DNA from: Pachysolen tannophilus NRRL Y-2460
Taxonomy: Eukaryota > Ascomycota > Pichiomycetes > Alaninales > Pachysolenaceae
Assembly: GCA_001661245.1 (NCBI GenBank)
Contig: KV454011.1
Coordinates: 1,782,135 to 1,846,134 of the forward strand
DNA length: 64,000 bases
Direction of reading: 5' to 3'
A model generated the notes under the pieces. It ran no database searches and had not been told where the DNA came from. It worked only from the letters and a program-made list of their open reading frames with translations. Of this stretch, positions 31,054-41,825 are shown in pieces (position 1 is the stretch's first letter; the number at the start of each line of letters is the position of its first letter). The position numbers and the translations under genes are program-made.

Positions 31054-32421
31054 TTATACATCAACTATTACTGGCTTGTAGTCATCATCATCTTCGTCAT
31101 CTTCGTCATCGTCCTCAACTTTAATAAACATATTGAATTTAGAATTCAACACTCCTAGTAACTTTAAGGTCATTTTTTGGATCTCTTTTATTTCCTTGTC
31201 ATTGCTTTCAATGTCATAAAATATAAATCTTTTAAAGTTATTGAATGTAGTTGTTAAACTTTTCAATTTCAAAATCAGTTCTTGTTCTTGTTCTCCATCT
31301 TCGACTAATTCAACTGGTAATTTGTTTAATTGTAATAATAATTTTTCTAAAAATAATATGTAAAAAATTTGATTTTCTTCAATAGCATTAAAACTCATCA
31401 AAATTAATTTCACTAAATTAATCCATTGTTCTCCTGAGTTGAAATTATTCAAAATACATAAATTAATAAACGCAACTTGTAATTCTCCAATTAACCTATT
31501 CCAGCCATATCCGCCAAACTGAGTCTCAACAAGATTCTTCAAATACCATGATTTATCCAAAGAATCTGCTGTTACTTGTTGTAATGAAGCATTTGGTCTT
31601 ATAGTTTTCTTGAATTCTAAAGTTGTATATCTAAGTTCATTCGCTACTTCTGATTTCAAAGCTTTAATCATTGGATCATTTTCTAAATCCAGTGACAGTT
31701 GTTTAGTATTTACGTTATTTAATCTTTCGGAAGCAGAGTTGTATAAGGCAGTTAACAATTTTTCATTTTCTTCCTTGGAAGCATCCAATGTTGATAAAAT
31801 ACTACTAACTTGATTATTAAAAGTTGGTCTTCCTTGTTTAGGGAAAATTTCATTTATCAAGTCCATTGAAACATGAGAAATTTGTGATTTCCAATCTTGA
31901 TTAGTAAAATTTTCCTGATTTGATAAAGTTGAATAATTAATCATGTATGAATAGTCATCTAACACATCTTTTTTCCACATTGTAAAATTTAATGAGTATT
32001 CATCTACATCATCATCAACTTGTTCTATTTTCCTTTTATTTGTCTTAGTATTATCAAAAATCAACTCATTTTTTTTATCAAAAAGAAAAACTTTAAATTC
32101 TTCTAAATTATTGTCCCATTGAAAGATGAACAAATCTCCTTCATGACAATTAATATAAAACCCAGCTCTTATTCCTAAAGACGTATTGACATAGTGAATA
32201 AAGTGCAAACCGGAATCTATTAACTTAATTCCTTTTAACTGTGTTAATTTTGAATTATTGGTTGTTGTAGATGAGCCTAAATCAAAAAAATTAAAATCAA
32301 TGCCTATTGCAAACGGAGCAAGAGTTTTTTGATTATCCAAATCATGAACAGCTGGTAAATTTTTTAACAAAATAGTTGTCCCCGGTAGGATATTATATCC
32401 GGAACTTGAAGATGGGCTCAT
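31054..32421 (-). CDS. AAR2: Aar2, U5 snRNP assembly factor
   Basis: 455 residues from ATG 32421 (the frame is open two codons upstream without ATG). The N-terminal beta domain has IDFNFFDLG and GIRAGFYINCHEGDLFIFQWD. The C-terminal helical domain has FKKTIRPNASLQQVTADSLDKSWYL and ELQVAFINLCILNNFNSGEQW, typical of the Aar2 family. Aar2 binds Prp8 in cytoplasmic U5 snRNP precursors and blocks early Brr2 binding; in S. cerevisiae it is needed to splice MATa1 pre-mRNA. It is longer than S. cerevisiae Aar2 because of an insert at about 150-210 and an acidic tail (EDDDEDDEDDDD). Confidence 0.88.
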   Translation of the reverse strand: MSPSSSSGYNILPGTTILLKNLPAVHDLDNQKTLAPFAIGIDFNFFDLGSSTTTNNSKLTQLKGIKLIDSGLHFIHYVNTSLGIRAGFYINCHEGDLFIFQWDNNLEEFKVFLFDKKNELIFDNTKTNKRKIEQVDDDVDEYSLNFTMWKKDVLDDYSYMINYSTLSNQENFTNQDWKSQISHVSMDLINEIFPKQGRPTFNNQVSSILSTLDASKEENEKLLTALYNSASERLNNVNTKQLSLDLENDPMIKALKSEVANELRYTTLEFKKTIRPNASLQQVTADSLDKSWYLKNLVETQFGGYGWNRLIGELQVAFINLCILNNFNSGEQWINLVKLILMSFNAIEENQIFYILFLEKLLLQLNKLPVELVEDGEQEQELILKLKSLTTTFNNFKRFIFYDIESNDKEIKEIQKMTLKLLGVLNSKFNMFIKVEDDDEDDEDDDDYKPVIVDV

Positions 32422-32464
32422 TATCAAAAAAATAACGAGAAGAGTACTAATACATTTTTAAATA

Positions 32465-32498
<34 letters not shown>

Positions 32499-33128
32499 CG
32501 GTTGAGCCTCACACATACATCATCATGTTAAAATAGAAATCAACTAATAAATTACAATACAACATTACTTAAAAAGAAAATCTACTTGGTTTAATTTGTT
32601 TTCGATTGGAACTCTTTTTTTATTAACTGAAAAAAAAAAGATAGAAAAATAAGAGAAAGTATTAAATCAAAATAATTATAAAAAAATATCAATTTAATCA
32701 CCTTACCAAGGAAAAACTTGTTTGAAAATAAAAAGATAAACCGATATTAGAAAGCTCTCTCACCTTCTTTCTAAAACCAATTGATATCAATTACTCTCAG
32801 TAGTATCCTAAGCAGTTGATTAAATTGTGAAATTAAACAATTAAAATGGTTGTCGTTTGCTGTTGTTATCATTGTTGGTCTTTTTATCCTTAAAACGGGA
32901 AAAAAATGTTTCTTCAAAAAATTGAAAGAAAGGAAAAAAAAAAAAAAAAAATATAATAAAATTATAAAATTATCTATTAAACTGGTGGTTCGAGATATCA
33001 CTCTTTCTTCATTCACTTCTAAATCATTCTTCTTCTTCTTCTTCTTCTTCTCCTTATTATTATTATATTATTATTATTATTATTATTATAATTATTAAAA
33101 CACAAAAGCTAAATTTCTCTCTTTATAT
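32422..33128. other. Intergenic region, AAR2 promoter and 3' end of the repeat protein gene
   Basis: 707 bp with a TA dinucleotide run (about 32469-32494), poly-A at 32936-32950, a CTT run (33028-33050) and TTA repeats (33056-33096). Overlapping small ORFs on both strands are low-complexity readings. Confidence 0.5.
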
Positions 33129-33815
33129 TTACATTAATAACATCACACCGACTGCAATGGCTGAACCCAAAGTCAATCCGACGGTGCCTTCATGTAAACC
33201 AGCAGCTCCTGCGGAAGAAGAAGCAGAAGCAGAAGCAGAACTGGAAGAATTGCTACTTACAGAAGCAGCATAAACTTGCTTAAAGACAACTTCATCTGCT
33301 TCAACTTGTGGAGTGACTTGAACATAAACTGTTGAAGTTGAAGGATTCTTTGTATGGTTGAATTTACCATATTTATGAGTACCTGTAGAACTTGAAGTTG
33401 AAGACAGCTTTGTATGGTTAAATTTACCATATCTATGAGTTCCAGTTGAACTTGAAGTTGAAGACAGCTTTGTATGATTAAATTTACCATACTTGTGAGT
33501 ACCTGTAGAACTTGAAGTTGATGAAGCCTTTGTATGATTAAATTTACCATACCTGTGTGTTCCAGTTGAACTTGAAGTTGAAGACAGCTTTGTATGGTTG
33601 AATTTACCATACTTGTGAGTACCTGTCGAACTTGAAGTTGGAGCAGCTTTTGTATGATTGAATCTACCATATTTATGGGTATAAGAAGCAGCAGTTCCAG
33701 TTTTAGTAACTGTAACTACTATCTGACCATCTCCCGCTGGTGCTGGGGCAGCTAAAGAATTAGCAGCATTAAGTGCAATTACACCACCAACAATAGCAAC
33801 TGAAGAAACTTTCAT
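33129..33815 (-). CDS. Putative GPI-anchored cell-wall protein with six 20-residue tandem repeats
   Basis: 228 residues. Signal peptide (MKVSSVAIVGGVIALNAANS, cleavage near LAAPAPA), then six tandem units of the form THKYGKFNHTKLSSTSSSTG (residues 46-161, last unit partial), each with an NHT N-glycosylation sequon and Ser/Thr for O-mannosylation. A Ser/Ala-rich stretch and a hydrophobic C-terminus (GLTLGSAIAVGVMLLM) with small residues before it fit a GPI-attachment signal. HK and HR units largely alternate, and spacer codons alternate too, so the array probably grew by duplicating pairs of units. Function is unknown; display on the wall is inferred. Such repeats often vary in number between strains. 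Confidence 0.8.
   Translation of the reverse strand: MKVSSVAIVGGVIALNAANSLAAPAPAGDGQIVVTVTKTGTAASYTHKYGRFNHTKAAPTSSSTGTHKYGKFNHTKLSSTSSSTGTHRYGKFNHTKASSTSSSTGTHKYGKFNHTKLSSTSSSTGTHRYGKFNHTKLSSTSSSTGTHKYGKFNHTKNPSTSTVYVQVTPQVEADEVVFKQVYAASVSSNSSSSASASASSSAGAAGLHEGTVGLTLGSAIAVGVMLLM
33333..33680 (-). repeat. Coding minisatellite, 60-bp unit, about 5.8 copies
   Basis: The unit recurs every 60 bp with high identity, alternating two sequence types (for example TATCTATGAG versus TACTTGTGAG at equivalent places on the plus strand). A 120-bp higher-order period is therefore visible. Confidence 0.92.
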
Positions 33816-35283
33816 TTCCCACTATTCACACAACTCACTCAACTTCTAATTAGATTAAAAAGAAGAATGATTGATGGATTGATCGAAACAAAGCCCAACA
33901 AGAAGATTTTGACAATATTTAAAAAAAAAAATAAAAAAAAAAAAAAAATAATAATAATAATAAGAATAGAAAAAAAAGAAAATTAATTCAAAATTATAAT
34001 GATTATACTACCATGTACTTTTTGTTATTATTTTGGTTTTCCATCTTGTGGAAATTTTACCTGCTTGGGCGAAATTGGAATTGAGAAAATTTTCACCTTT
34101 TCGTTAAAATTAAAAAATAAAAGGGCAAACAGTCGGGCGGCAGAAAATAGCAGAAAAAAAAAAAGAGAAAAAAAAATTTTTTTCCCGCAAAAATATATAG
34201 TAAAGTAAAGAAAAAAAAACGGAAATAAAGCTTTTATTTCCTAATTTGGACTTAAGTACGAAATTTTTTTATTTTTTTTCTTTTTTTTTCTTTTTCTTCT
34301 TTAGCAATGGGCAAAACGGGAAAAAACGGGTCAACAGTGGACCGTAACCATTTGTTGACGAGAGGACTAATTGGGAAACGGAAACGACCAGTACTAATTT
34401 TCTATTTCAAACAACAAAACAAACAAAACAAACAAACAAACAAACAAAAACAATATGGGTAACAATTTGTAACAATGTATTTTGTTCGTCCGGCACTACT
34501 TTCTTAGCTTTGCTTACCCTACAAAGCTGGCTAGAAAACTAGCTTTCTAGCTAGCCCTAAAAAAACAAGAAAAAGGGATAGTCAGTTGACTTGACTTGAC
34601 TTGACTTTACTTGACTTGAGTTTTTTTCTTTCTACGCACTACCTGGCTTGCACTACTACTACTACTACTACAAAAAAAAGAAAACAGCCCAAACCGGTTG
34701 AATTCATTATCTATAATGCTAAAAAAATAAACCCCAACAATGCTTTGCTTAGTCCTCCTACCTAATAGTTACAAAAGGGGTAAACATTTACAAAAAAATT
34801 AAAATTAACAAAAAGAGGAAAAAAGACAAGAAAAAATAAATATGTATATAAAATGATATGTGTAAAAAGGAAAAGAGAGAGAAAGAGAGAATAAAGAGAA
34901 AAAAAGAGAGATAACAAATGACTAAAAAATGATAATAAAAAGTTCTTGGAGAGAGAAAAAGAAAAAAAAAAAAAAAAAAAAAATTAAAAAGATTAAAAGA
35001 TAAGAGTAATGCTAAAAGAGATTTTAAAATGAAAAGAAAACTAAGAAAATAAAAAAAAAAAAATAATAATAATAGTAATAAAAATAATAATAAAAAAAAA
35101 AAAAAAAAAAGAAAAAGATAACGACAACCACTCATACATACAACAACAACAAGCATACCTCTTTCACCACAATCAAACAGAAAAGAAATTTTTTTATTTC
35201 AATAAACCCACTTAATCTTTTAAAAAATTAAAATTCAATTTCAAAAAAAAAAGGGGCAAAATAGAAAAATATAAATTTAAAAA
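33816..35283. other. Long non-coding upstream region of the repeat protein gene
   Basis: 1.47 kb with no credible gene. Visible items: an AAAC run (about 34409-34450), an interrupted TTGAC pentamer array (about 34584-34620), a self-complementary cluster near 34532-34557 built on CTAGC/GCTAG, CTA repeats (about 34651-34671), and long purine tracts from 34850 to 35115. The left part is probably the promoter of the wall-protein gene; the right part is the SRP1 3' UTR. Confidence 0.5.
34584..34620. repeat. TTGAC pentamer tandem array
   Basis: Roughly seven TTGAC units, one altered to TTTAC. Possible regulatory cluster or simple expansion. Confidence 0.75.
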
Positions 35284-36921
35284 TTAATTAAAATCAAAGT
35301 TTCCTTGACCTTGTTGTTGAACACCAAATCCAAAGGTATCACCACTTTGTTCAGGAGCCAAGTTTACATCTTCTAAATCACCATCTTCTTCACTGAAATA
35401 TTTTTCTATAATGTTATAGGCCTTTTCATAAATCTTTTCATTTTCATTATTTTGACAATCAAAGATTTTTTCCATTCCTCCAGCTTCTTCAATATACATT
35501 GCATTTTCATTAATTGTTGAGCCTCTAGCTTCTTTATCCATTTCACCCATCTTCAAAATATTTTCTAATGCATCTAATGCAACTTCAATGATTCTATTAT
35601 CTGCTACAGATAATAAATCACATAATGGTTTTATACAACCTTGACTTACTAAATAACGAATTTGATCAGGTCTTGATAGTCCACCACTTGATGCATTAGA
35701 TATAGCCCAACAAGCTTCTTTCTTAGTTTTATAATCACCTGTAGCAAGAGCTCTTATAACTGGAGGAATTAAATTACTATCAATAACTGCTTGAATTTGT
35801 TCAGTATTACCTGCTGTAATATTTGAAATTGTCCAACATGCTTCTTTTCTAATAGTTTCCTTTGGAGAACTTAATAATGGTAATAATGCAGGTAAAACAC
35901 CACAATTAATAACAATTTGAGTTTGCATATCATTACCAGTGACAATATTACCAACAGCACGTAAAGCTGGAGTTTGAACTAAAGTTGATTCATGACCTAA
36001 TAATTCAACTAATCTTTTAGGAATTCTAGCATCAACAACAGCTTGAATTGCTTCAGTAGGACCATCTGATAAATATGAAATTGCCCAACAAGCATCAATT
36101 AAACTTTCAACATCTACTGAATAAATCAATTTTGCTAAAGTAGGTAAAGCAGCACTAACAATATTCCAATCTGGTGGTGGATTATTACCTCTACATAAAT
36201 TTGATAAAGTCCATGTTGCAGTTCTAATCAATGATGTCTTTGCAGAAGAAAATAATGATAAAACAGGTCCCATAGCACCACAATTTAAAACATAATCTCT
36301 ATAATTTGTAGAATCACCAGAAACATTACCAAGAGCCCAAATAGCTTGTTCTTTAACTTCCATTGAAGGTGAATATAATAAATTAACAATGATTGGTACA
36401 GCACCTGATTCAACAACAACTTTTGTTTGATCAGAACTACCAGAAGCAATATTTGTTAATGCCCAAGCAGCTTCTAATTGTAATAATTCTCTTTGATCTT
36501 TCATCAATTCAACCAATATTGGAACCACTCCACTCTGTATAACTAAATCAATTGGTGGATTATGCTCCCTAGATAAAATTTGTCTAAATTTAACAGTAGC
36601 AGCTAATTGATTATCAAATTCACTTGAAGTAATTTGTTCCATCATTCTTGGTAATTCTTGTTGTAATTGCTTATAAAACGCGTTATCATCATTCAAGTCA
36701 CTTTCATCTTCCGAATCATCTCCAGTGGATGAAGCAGCAACAGAATGATTAATCAAGTTTCTTCTCTTTGCTAACGCCTTTTCATCTCTTTTCTGTTTTC
36801 TTAATTCAACCAGCTGAGTTTCTCTACGTCTTCTTAATTCATCTTGCATAAATCTATTCTTATTTTTAAAATTCGTCCTCCTATATTCTGGAACAAATCT
36901 GGACGTTGTATCTGAATCCAT
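35284..36921 (-). CDS. SRP1: Importin alpha (karyopherin alpha)
   Basis: 545 residues. The N-terminal importin-beta-binding domain is rich in basic residues (residues 13-54, including [20 protein letters not shown] and [13 protein letters not shown]). About ten armadillo repeats follow, with the signature Trp/Asn ladder ([62 protein letters not shown]) that binds classical NLS peptides. An acidic tail ends the protein. It carries NLS cargo into the nucleus with importin beta and also has proteasome roles in yeast. Length equals the usual fungal importin alpha (about 540). Confidence 0.97.
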   Translation of the reverse strand: MDSDTTSRFVPEYRRTNFKNKNRFMQDELRRRRETQLVELRKQKRDEKALAKRRNLINHSVAASSTGDDSEDESDLNDDNAFYKQLQQELPRMMEQITSSEFDNQLAATVKFRQILSREHNPPIDLVIQSGVVPILVELMKDQRELLQLEAAWALTNIASGSSDQTKVVVESGAVPIIVNLLYSPSMEVKEQAIWALGNVSGDSTNYRDYVLNCGAMGPVLSLFSSAKTSLIRTATWTLSNLCRGNNPPPDWNIVSAALPTLAKLIYSVDVESLIDACWAISYLSDGPTEAIQAVVDARIPKRLVELLGHESTLVQTPALRAVGNIVTGNDMQTQIVINCGVLPALLPLLSSPKETIRKEACWTISNITAGNTEQIQAVIDSNLIPPVIRALATGDYKTKKEACWAISNASSGGLSRPDQIRYLVSQGCIKPLCDLLSVADNRIIEVALDALENILKMGEMDKEARGSTINENAMYIEEAGGMEKIFDCQNNENEKIYEKAYNIIEKYFSEEDGDLEDVNLAPEQSGDTFGFGVQQQGQGNFDFN

Positions 36922-37828
36922 CTTGTACTTATTATATTATATTATATTATATTATATTGTATTGTACGTTATACCTTTAATTGATGATGGCAAAAAAAAC
37001 AAAAAAAAAAAAAAAAAATTAAAAAAATTAAAAAAAGAGCAAATACAAATAAAACAAACTGAAACTGATTTAAAAGAGATTGATTAAACCTAGTTGAATT
37101 AATTGAAATCAATAAACAAACAAGAAAATAAAACACTAGATCCCACTTCAGATTGTTATAAGATAAAATATATATATATAATAAAATTAAAAAAAGAAAA
37201 AACAAAAAAAAAAAAAAAAAATTCAACTGAATAAAATATATAATATAATTAACGCTGATGCTTTTTTTTTAATAAAAACAATATTTTATTTGTAGTCTTT
37301 TTTGTTAAAATTTTTATTTTCTTTGTGATTAATCGAATTTTTTTTTCTTTTTTTTTCTTTTTTTTTTTTTTCTTTACAATTTTAGGGGGCTTTCTTTAGA
37401 GATTGTTTTAGGGCTTTCTTTAGTTCTGGCTTTGATTAACTGACTGATTGACTTTTTACTCAGGAGTCTAGTAATAGTTAAATTACTGGTTCTTAAAGGA
37501 GAGTAGAATAATCGTATATGTAAAATATAAAAGTGTTTTTCTGATGATAATCAATAATGATTTTTGCCATCTTTATTTGTCTTGATAATTGGTTCAAGTT
37601 ATTTTTTCTATTCAATAAGGAACTTCTGGGGCTGTATGAAGTTTTTCTTGGCCAAAAAAAAAATCAATTAATGGCTGTCTGGCCGCCCCTTTTATTCATT
37701 TGCATTATAAAGATAAGTAAGGTCAAAATCATTCATTTATATTGGTATTTAATATATTTTTCAACTATAAGATTTAACGGATTAATAAGTGTTTTTTTTT
37801 TTAAAAAAATAAAAAAAAAAAATTCTCA
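36922..37828. other. Divergent promoter region of SRP1
   Basis: 907 bp with a TTATA pentamer run just upstream of SRP1 (about 36929-36965), long A and T homopolymers (37000-37020, 37200-37220, 37335-37375) and a repeated GGGCTTTCTTTAG element (37386-37425). No ORF is supported. Confidence 0.5.
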
Positions 37829-38635
37829 ATGTTTTCTAAAAGTGTATGGCTTGAACTGAGATTAGGGTCAGGGTTATTTCCATCAACTTTACAAACTAGG
37901 GTTTTTCCACCAAAAATTGGAATTTTAAAATCATGGTTTCATTCAAGTTTTATAATTAATAAATCTGTATCGGCGTCTAAGGATATAGAATTAGATTCTG
38001 ATGATTTAAAATATGAAATTTCTCAAAAAAAGGAAATTGTAGCTTATAAAACAGCAGGTTTAAATATTTTCAATACTAAAAAATTACCTCTGAATTTAAG
38101 GAAATCATTTGAACCAATTTATATTGGACCATTAAGTAATTTTATTGCAACTTCTAAAAGAGTTTCAATTGTATTTGGTATAGTTGGATTATATTTATCT
38201 AAATTGATGTTAGATATTGGTATTTTCAATGAAACTTTAATTTACCTGATGGCAGGATTTAGTTCTTTACCTTACCCTTTGGTCCAATATTTAACATCAT
38301 CTTATGTATCAGCAATTTATAGAATTTATGATAAGACTAAACCACAAACTTTAGAAAATTTAATAACTAATGAAATGCTTATATTTGAAAAAATAAATTG
38401 GTCAGGAAGAAAATCTTTTAATAATTTAGTTAAAGTTGATGATAGAAATTTTAAATTATTAGAAAAGGAGAATACAAAATTTGGTTGGTGTAATTGGCAA
38501 TCAACAGACCCAGATAATGGTATATTAAGAAAATATTACATTACAGATGATGTTGGAGGAATTAAAATGGATAGAATATGGGGCATTGTTGAAAGAAATA
38601 GTGGAGTGGATAACGGAAGAACTTTTGAAAAATAA
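37829..38635 (+). CDS. Putative mitochondrial inner-membrane protein (TMEM70/186/223-like architecture)
   Basis: 268 residues. The N-terminus is basic and hydroxyl-rich without acids (MFSKSVWLELRLGSG...KSWFHSS), consistent with a presequence. The core YIGPLSNFIATSKRVSIVFG leads into a hairpin of two membrane segments (about 108-127 and 135-155), followed by a C-terminal soluble domain with Trp-rich KFGWCNWQST. The layout (presequence, conserved YxGP, two-helix hairpin, small matrix domain) resembles the TMEM70/TMEM186/TMEM223 group of respiratory-assembly proteins. The specific fungal orthologue is not recognised. Confidence 0.65.
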   Translation: MFSKSVWLELRLGSGLFPSTLQTRVFPPKIGILKSWFHSSFIINKSVSASKDIELDSDDLKYEISQKKEIVAYKTAGLNIFNTKKLPLNLRKSFEPIYIGPLSNFIATSKRVSIVFGIVGLYLSKLMLDIGIFNETLIYLMAGFSSLPYPLVQYLTSSYVSAIYRIYDKTKPQTLENLITNEMLIFEKINWSGRKSFNNLVKVDDRNFKLLEKENTKFGWCNWQSTDPDNGILRKYYITDDVGGIKMDRIWGIVERNSGVDNGRTFEK

Positions 38636-38649
38636 CTTAAAAGCAACAC

Positions 38650-38689
<40 letters not shown>

Positions 38690-38692
38690 TTC
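38650..38692. repeat. TTTA tetranucleotide microsatellite
   Basis: About ten TTTA units immediately downstream of the stop codon at 38635, in the presumptive 3' UTR. Confidence 0.8.
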
Positions 38693-38855
38693 TATTAGTA
38701 TTTAATATATTAGAGATTACCTCAATTTTGTAATTTAGTAGTATCAACTGATTTACGTGCAAAATTATATATATATATATATATGTATATTTTTTTTGGT
38801 ACAATTTGAACTTTTCATGAATATTACCGTTTATCAAAAATAATTAATAAAGAAT

Positions 38856-39341
38856 ATGAAGGTGGTGATCCAAAAAGTTAAAAGAGCATCTGTGACAGTT
38901 GATAAACAGATTATATCTTCAATTCAAAAAGGGCTTATGCTTTTGGTTGGTATTTCCACTGAAGACACTGCAGAAGATGTTGATAAATTATCATCCAAGA
39001 TTTTGAAATTAAAATTATTTGAAGAACAAGTAGCTGGATCTGATGACGTTCCTGCTTCATTTAAGGCTTGGTCTAAATCTGTGGTAGAAACTAAAGGTGA
39101 AATACTTTCTGTATCTCAATTCACTTTATATGCAAACATTAAAAAAGGTTCTAAACCAGATTTTCATAAAGCTCAAAAGGGACATGTTGCAGTAGAATTG
39201 TATAATTTATTCTTACAAAGATTAAGAGAAGGCATGCAAGATGAATCCTCAGTTAAAGATGGGAAATTCGGTGCTATGATGGACGTTGAATTGGTTAATG
39301 ATGGTCCAGTTACAATTGTCTGGGATACCAGAGAAAAATAA
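38856..39341 (+). CDS. DTD1: D-aminoacyl-tRNA deacylase
   Basis: 161 residues. It begins MKVVIQKVKRASVTVD and has the two active-site motifs of the DTD fold: SVSQFTLYA (catalytic Thr in SQFTL) and the C-terminal NDGPVTI (GP cis-proline motif), as in bacterial and eukaryotic enzymes. It hydrolyses D-amino acids from mischarged tRNAs in the cytosol, preventing their use in translation. Length is close to other DTDs (145-150) with a short insert. It follows the mitochondrial membrane protein gene on the same strand, separated by about 220 bp with TTTA and TA repeats. Confidence 0.95.
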   Translation: MKVVIQKVKRASVTVDKQIISSIQKGLMLLVGISTEDTAEDVDKLSSKILKLKLFEEQVAGSDDVPASFKAWSKSVVETKGEILSVSQFTLYANIKKGSKPDFHKAQKGHVAVELYNLFLQRLREGMQDESSVKDGKFGAMMDVELVNDGPVTIVWDTREK

Positions 39342-39441
39342 ATTATCTTTGTACATTTGTGTTAATATAAATATAGAAATAAATTAGAAAAAAACTAAAA
39401 ACAAAAAACAAAAAACCAGTATCTTACACCAGGCCCAAGGG

Positions 39442-41184
39442 CTAGGCCTTATCCTTTCTCCATCTTCCAAAGGGAGATAATGATCTAACTGGAGAAAATC
39501 CACCGCTAGTAACACTTTTCAAAGGATTATTGCTAATTACTGGACTTATTGTACCACTAGTATTCTCTGTTCGTCCACTAGGAGAAATTGTTGATTTAAA
39601 AGACAGCTTATGATGTTTATTGTTATTTTCAGGTATACCTGAGTTAAAGTCTGCCAATAATTTGAAAAAATATTTTTCATCTATAATGACTTCTTCTACT
39701 TCTTTGTCATTATCTTGATCGTCATTTTTATTTTTGTCATTGTTTGTATCTTTATCTGGAGAAATAACACTGTCTATACTTTCTTCATGTGATATTCTTC
39801 GTCCTATTCTCTTTTGAACAGATATTATATAATCTTTAGTTTCTTTATGTGTTGGTATATAATTAGGTTTTACCACAACTACTGGAACTTCACTGTATTG
39901 TAAACAATATTTGGACATTGACTTTGGAGGTATAATAAGATTTTTAAATGATTTTTCACTAGAATGCTCAGCACCAACAACAAGCAACGATGGATCATAA
40001 TCATTGACTGATTTTAAAATTTGTTCAGATACTTTTGAAGATATCACCAATTCAAAAACTACAGCAATTTTTTTATTATTATTGTTTAATTTCATCATAT
40101 TTTCAAGAATCTTATAACACTCTTTTTTAATATCATCATTTATTGTTAACGTAGTTGAATTTTTTTTAGAATTTTTCTTATCCTTTAAATTTAGTACTTT
40201 TAAACAAACAACTGTATCTCCATCATCCATTAGTTCATCAATACACCATTTTAACGCTATTAATGAACATTCATACTCTCCATATCCGCATAAAAAGGTT
40301 CTTGATATTCTTGAAAATTTATAACCTTTATGCCTTGTTTTTAATATTAATGATGATTTAGAAGCTTGATCATTTGACAAAGTATCAAAAGCTACACTTT
40401 TTTCATAATTAGAACTGGTATCGGAATTTTTTGAACCAGGGACTGTAATTTTTAAAGCTGAATTTTTTAATAATGAAGAAACTTCTGACGACTGTGATCG
40501 TGATGGAGATGATGGAGATGGGCTCTTTAATGGAGGCACTGCTTGTACCAGTGGCATCAGTGGTACCGCTGTTGTTGCCGTTGTTGCCGTTGTTGATGAT
40601 GATGATAATACCGGAGAGGGGAATCTTAAAGCGGGGAAATTTTTGGAAAAAGTTGGTGATACTGGTGAAAGTGAACAAGATGGTGAAATTGGTATTGCTG
40701 ACATTGACAGGTCATTAACAACTTCATCAAGACTTAAAGAAGATGTAGAAAGCATCAACCTATAATTCTCCTTCAACTGTTCTTCTTTTTTCAAATCTTC
40801 TTCGGACATAACAGTGATATTTGAATTATTTAAAATTGATTCACCTTCTTTATCATATAAAGTTGCATTAAATCTAGTATTTCTTGTTGTCTCGTCTTCT
40901 AATATAAATTCTGGATCTATAAATTCTTTTATAAAACTTTTTGAATTTTTATTAAGATCAATTAATTTTTCTTCTTTATTAGAAATTAACCCTAATAAAA
41001 TTTGATTATCCGAATAATGATGCACCTCGTAACCATCTTCTACTTGGTCCTCCTCATCGAGTTCATTTTCGTCGGATGATGACACAATAACGGATACGGG
41101 ATCTTCAAGTTTCGAATCTCCAATATCCCGATTTTCAGTCACTATTTTTCCTTCTCCTAAACCCGACCCAACTATAGATTCCAT
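39442..41184 (-). CDS. Universal stress protein (USP) domain protein
   Basis: 580 residues. A long low-complexity N-terminal half (acidic start, Ser/Pro- and Thr/Ala-rich stretches) precedes a USP-type Rossmann domain at about 290-440: RTFLCGYGEYECSLIALKWCIDE, TVVCLKVLNL, and the nucleotide-loop-like LLVVGAEHSSEKSFKNL followed by SKYCLQYSEVPVVVVKP. A Ser/Pro-rich tail ends with SPVRSLSPFGRWRK. USP proteins of this fungal type are conserved but largely uncharacterised; many bind ATP. S/TP sites suggest kinase regulation (inference). Convergent with DTD1, about 100 bp apart. Confidence 0.8.
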   Translation of the reverse strand: MESIVGSGLGEGKIVTENRDIGDSKLEDPVSVIVSSSDENELDEEDQVEDGYEVHHYSDNQILLGLISNKEEKLIDLNKNSKSFIKEFIDPEFILEDETTRNTRFNATLYDKEGESILNNSNITVMSEEDLKKEEQLKENYRLMLSTSSLSLDEVVNDLSMSAIPISPSCSLSPVSPTFSKNFPALRFPSPVLSSSSTTATTATTAVPLMPLVQAVPPLKSPSPSSPSRSQSSEVSSLLKNSALKITVPGSKNSDTSSNYEKSVAFDTLSNDQASKSSLILKTRHKGYKFSRISRTFLCGYGEYECSLIALKWCIDELMDDGDTVVCLKVLNLKDKKNSKKNSTTLTINDDIKKECYKILENMMKLNNNNKKIAVVFELVISSKVSEQILKSVNDYDPSLLVVGAEHSSEKSFKNLIIPPKSMSKYCLQYSEVPVVVVKPNYIPTHKETKDYIISVQKRIGRRISHEESIDSVISPDKDTNNDKNKNDDQDNDKEVEEVIIDEKYFFKLLADFNSGIPENNNKHHKLSFKSTISPSGRTENTSGTISPVISNNPLKSVTSGGFSPVRSLSPFGRWRKDKA

Positions 41185-41825
41185 TTAATGACTGAAAAAA
41201 TTTACTTATACAGTATTATTATTCCACTTATTAATTATTAATTCCGAACTACTATTAAATATTCATCTACTTAACTACTATTCATTCAACTATTACAAAA
41301 TAACTTTTAACTAGTTTTGCTTAGCTCAGCTTAGCTTACTTTAGCTTAACTTCTTTCTATGGCGGGCTTTGTCCGAATAAAGAAAAACGTTTTCTTATCG
41401 GCGAAATTGGAAAATCACTTGAAGAAGCCGTGCTTTTCAAAGGGTAAAAAAAAGAAGAAAAAAAAGAAGAAAAAGAAGATTCAAAGATCTAAATCTGACA
41501 TTAGCGCAACATTACGGCAGGTGAACTCAAAACTACTATAATGGATAATGTAATATAATATGATATAAGAAAATAATATTAAAAGATAAATTAAATCAAC
41601 CTTATAAGAACCCAACAATCGTTAAAAGAAAGAGAACAAGAAAAAAAAAAAATTACCTTATTAAATAAAATACAAAAGTTGTCAATATGTTATTATTATA
41701 TATATAGTCAAAAGACAAAACGTAAACGCGGTTACGATTATCCAGTAATCCACCTCACCTATCAGTCATTGAATAAACCTTATTCATTATCAAAAACACC
41801 TTCTTCACTTCTTGATTTTATCTAG
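41185..41825. other. Intergenic region with TTAGCT repeats and a small lysine-rich ORF
   Basis: Upstream of the USP gene there is a cluster of TTAGCT/AGCTTA elements (about 41318-41350). A 60-codon ATG ORF sits at 41359-41541. The rest is AT-rich sequence with a TA run near 41698-41706. Confidence 0.5.
41359..41541 (+). CDS. Possible small basic protein (60 codons), doubtful
   Basis: ATG-initiated ORF encoding MAGFVRIKKNVFLSAKL, then a Lys11 tract, then IQRSKSDISATLRQVNSKLL. The non-repetitive ends look more protein-like than the usual chance ORF here, but no family is recognised. A purine tract creating a Lys run by chance is as likely. It is divergent from the USP gene. Confidence 0.2.
   Translation: MAGFVRIKKNVFLSAKLENHLKKPCFSKGKKKKKKKKKKKIQRSKSDISATLRQVNSKLL

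Noticed and set aside
34788-35156. 122-codon Phe/Leu-rich frame on the minus strand
   Set aside because: Reading of long purine/pyrimidine tracts; no ATG-supported, family-like sequence.
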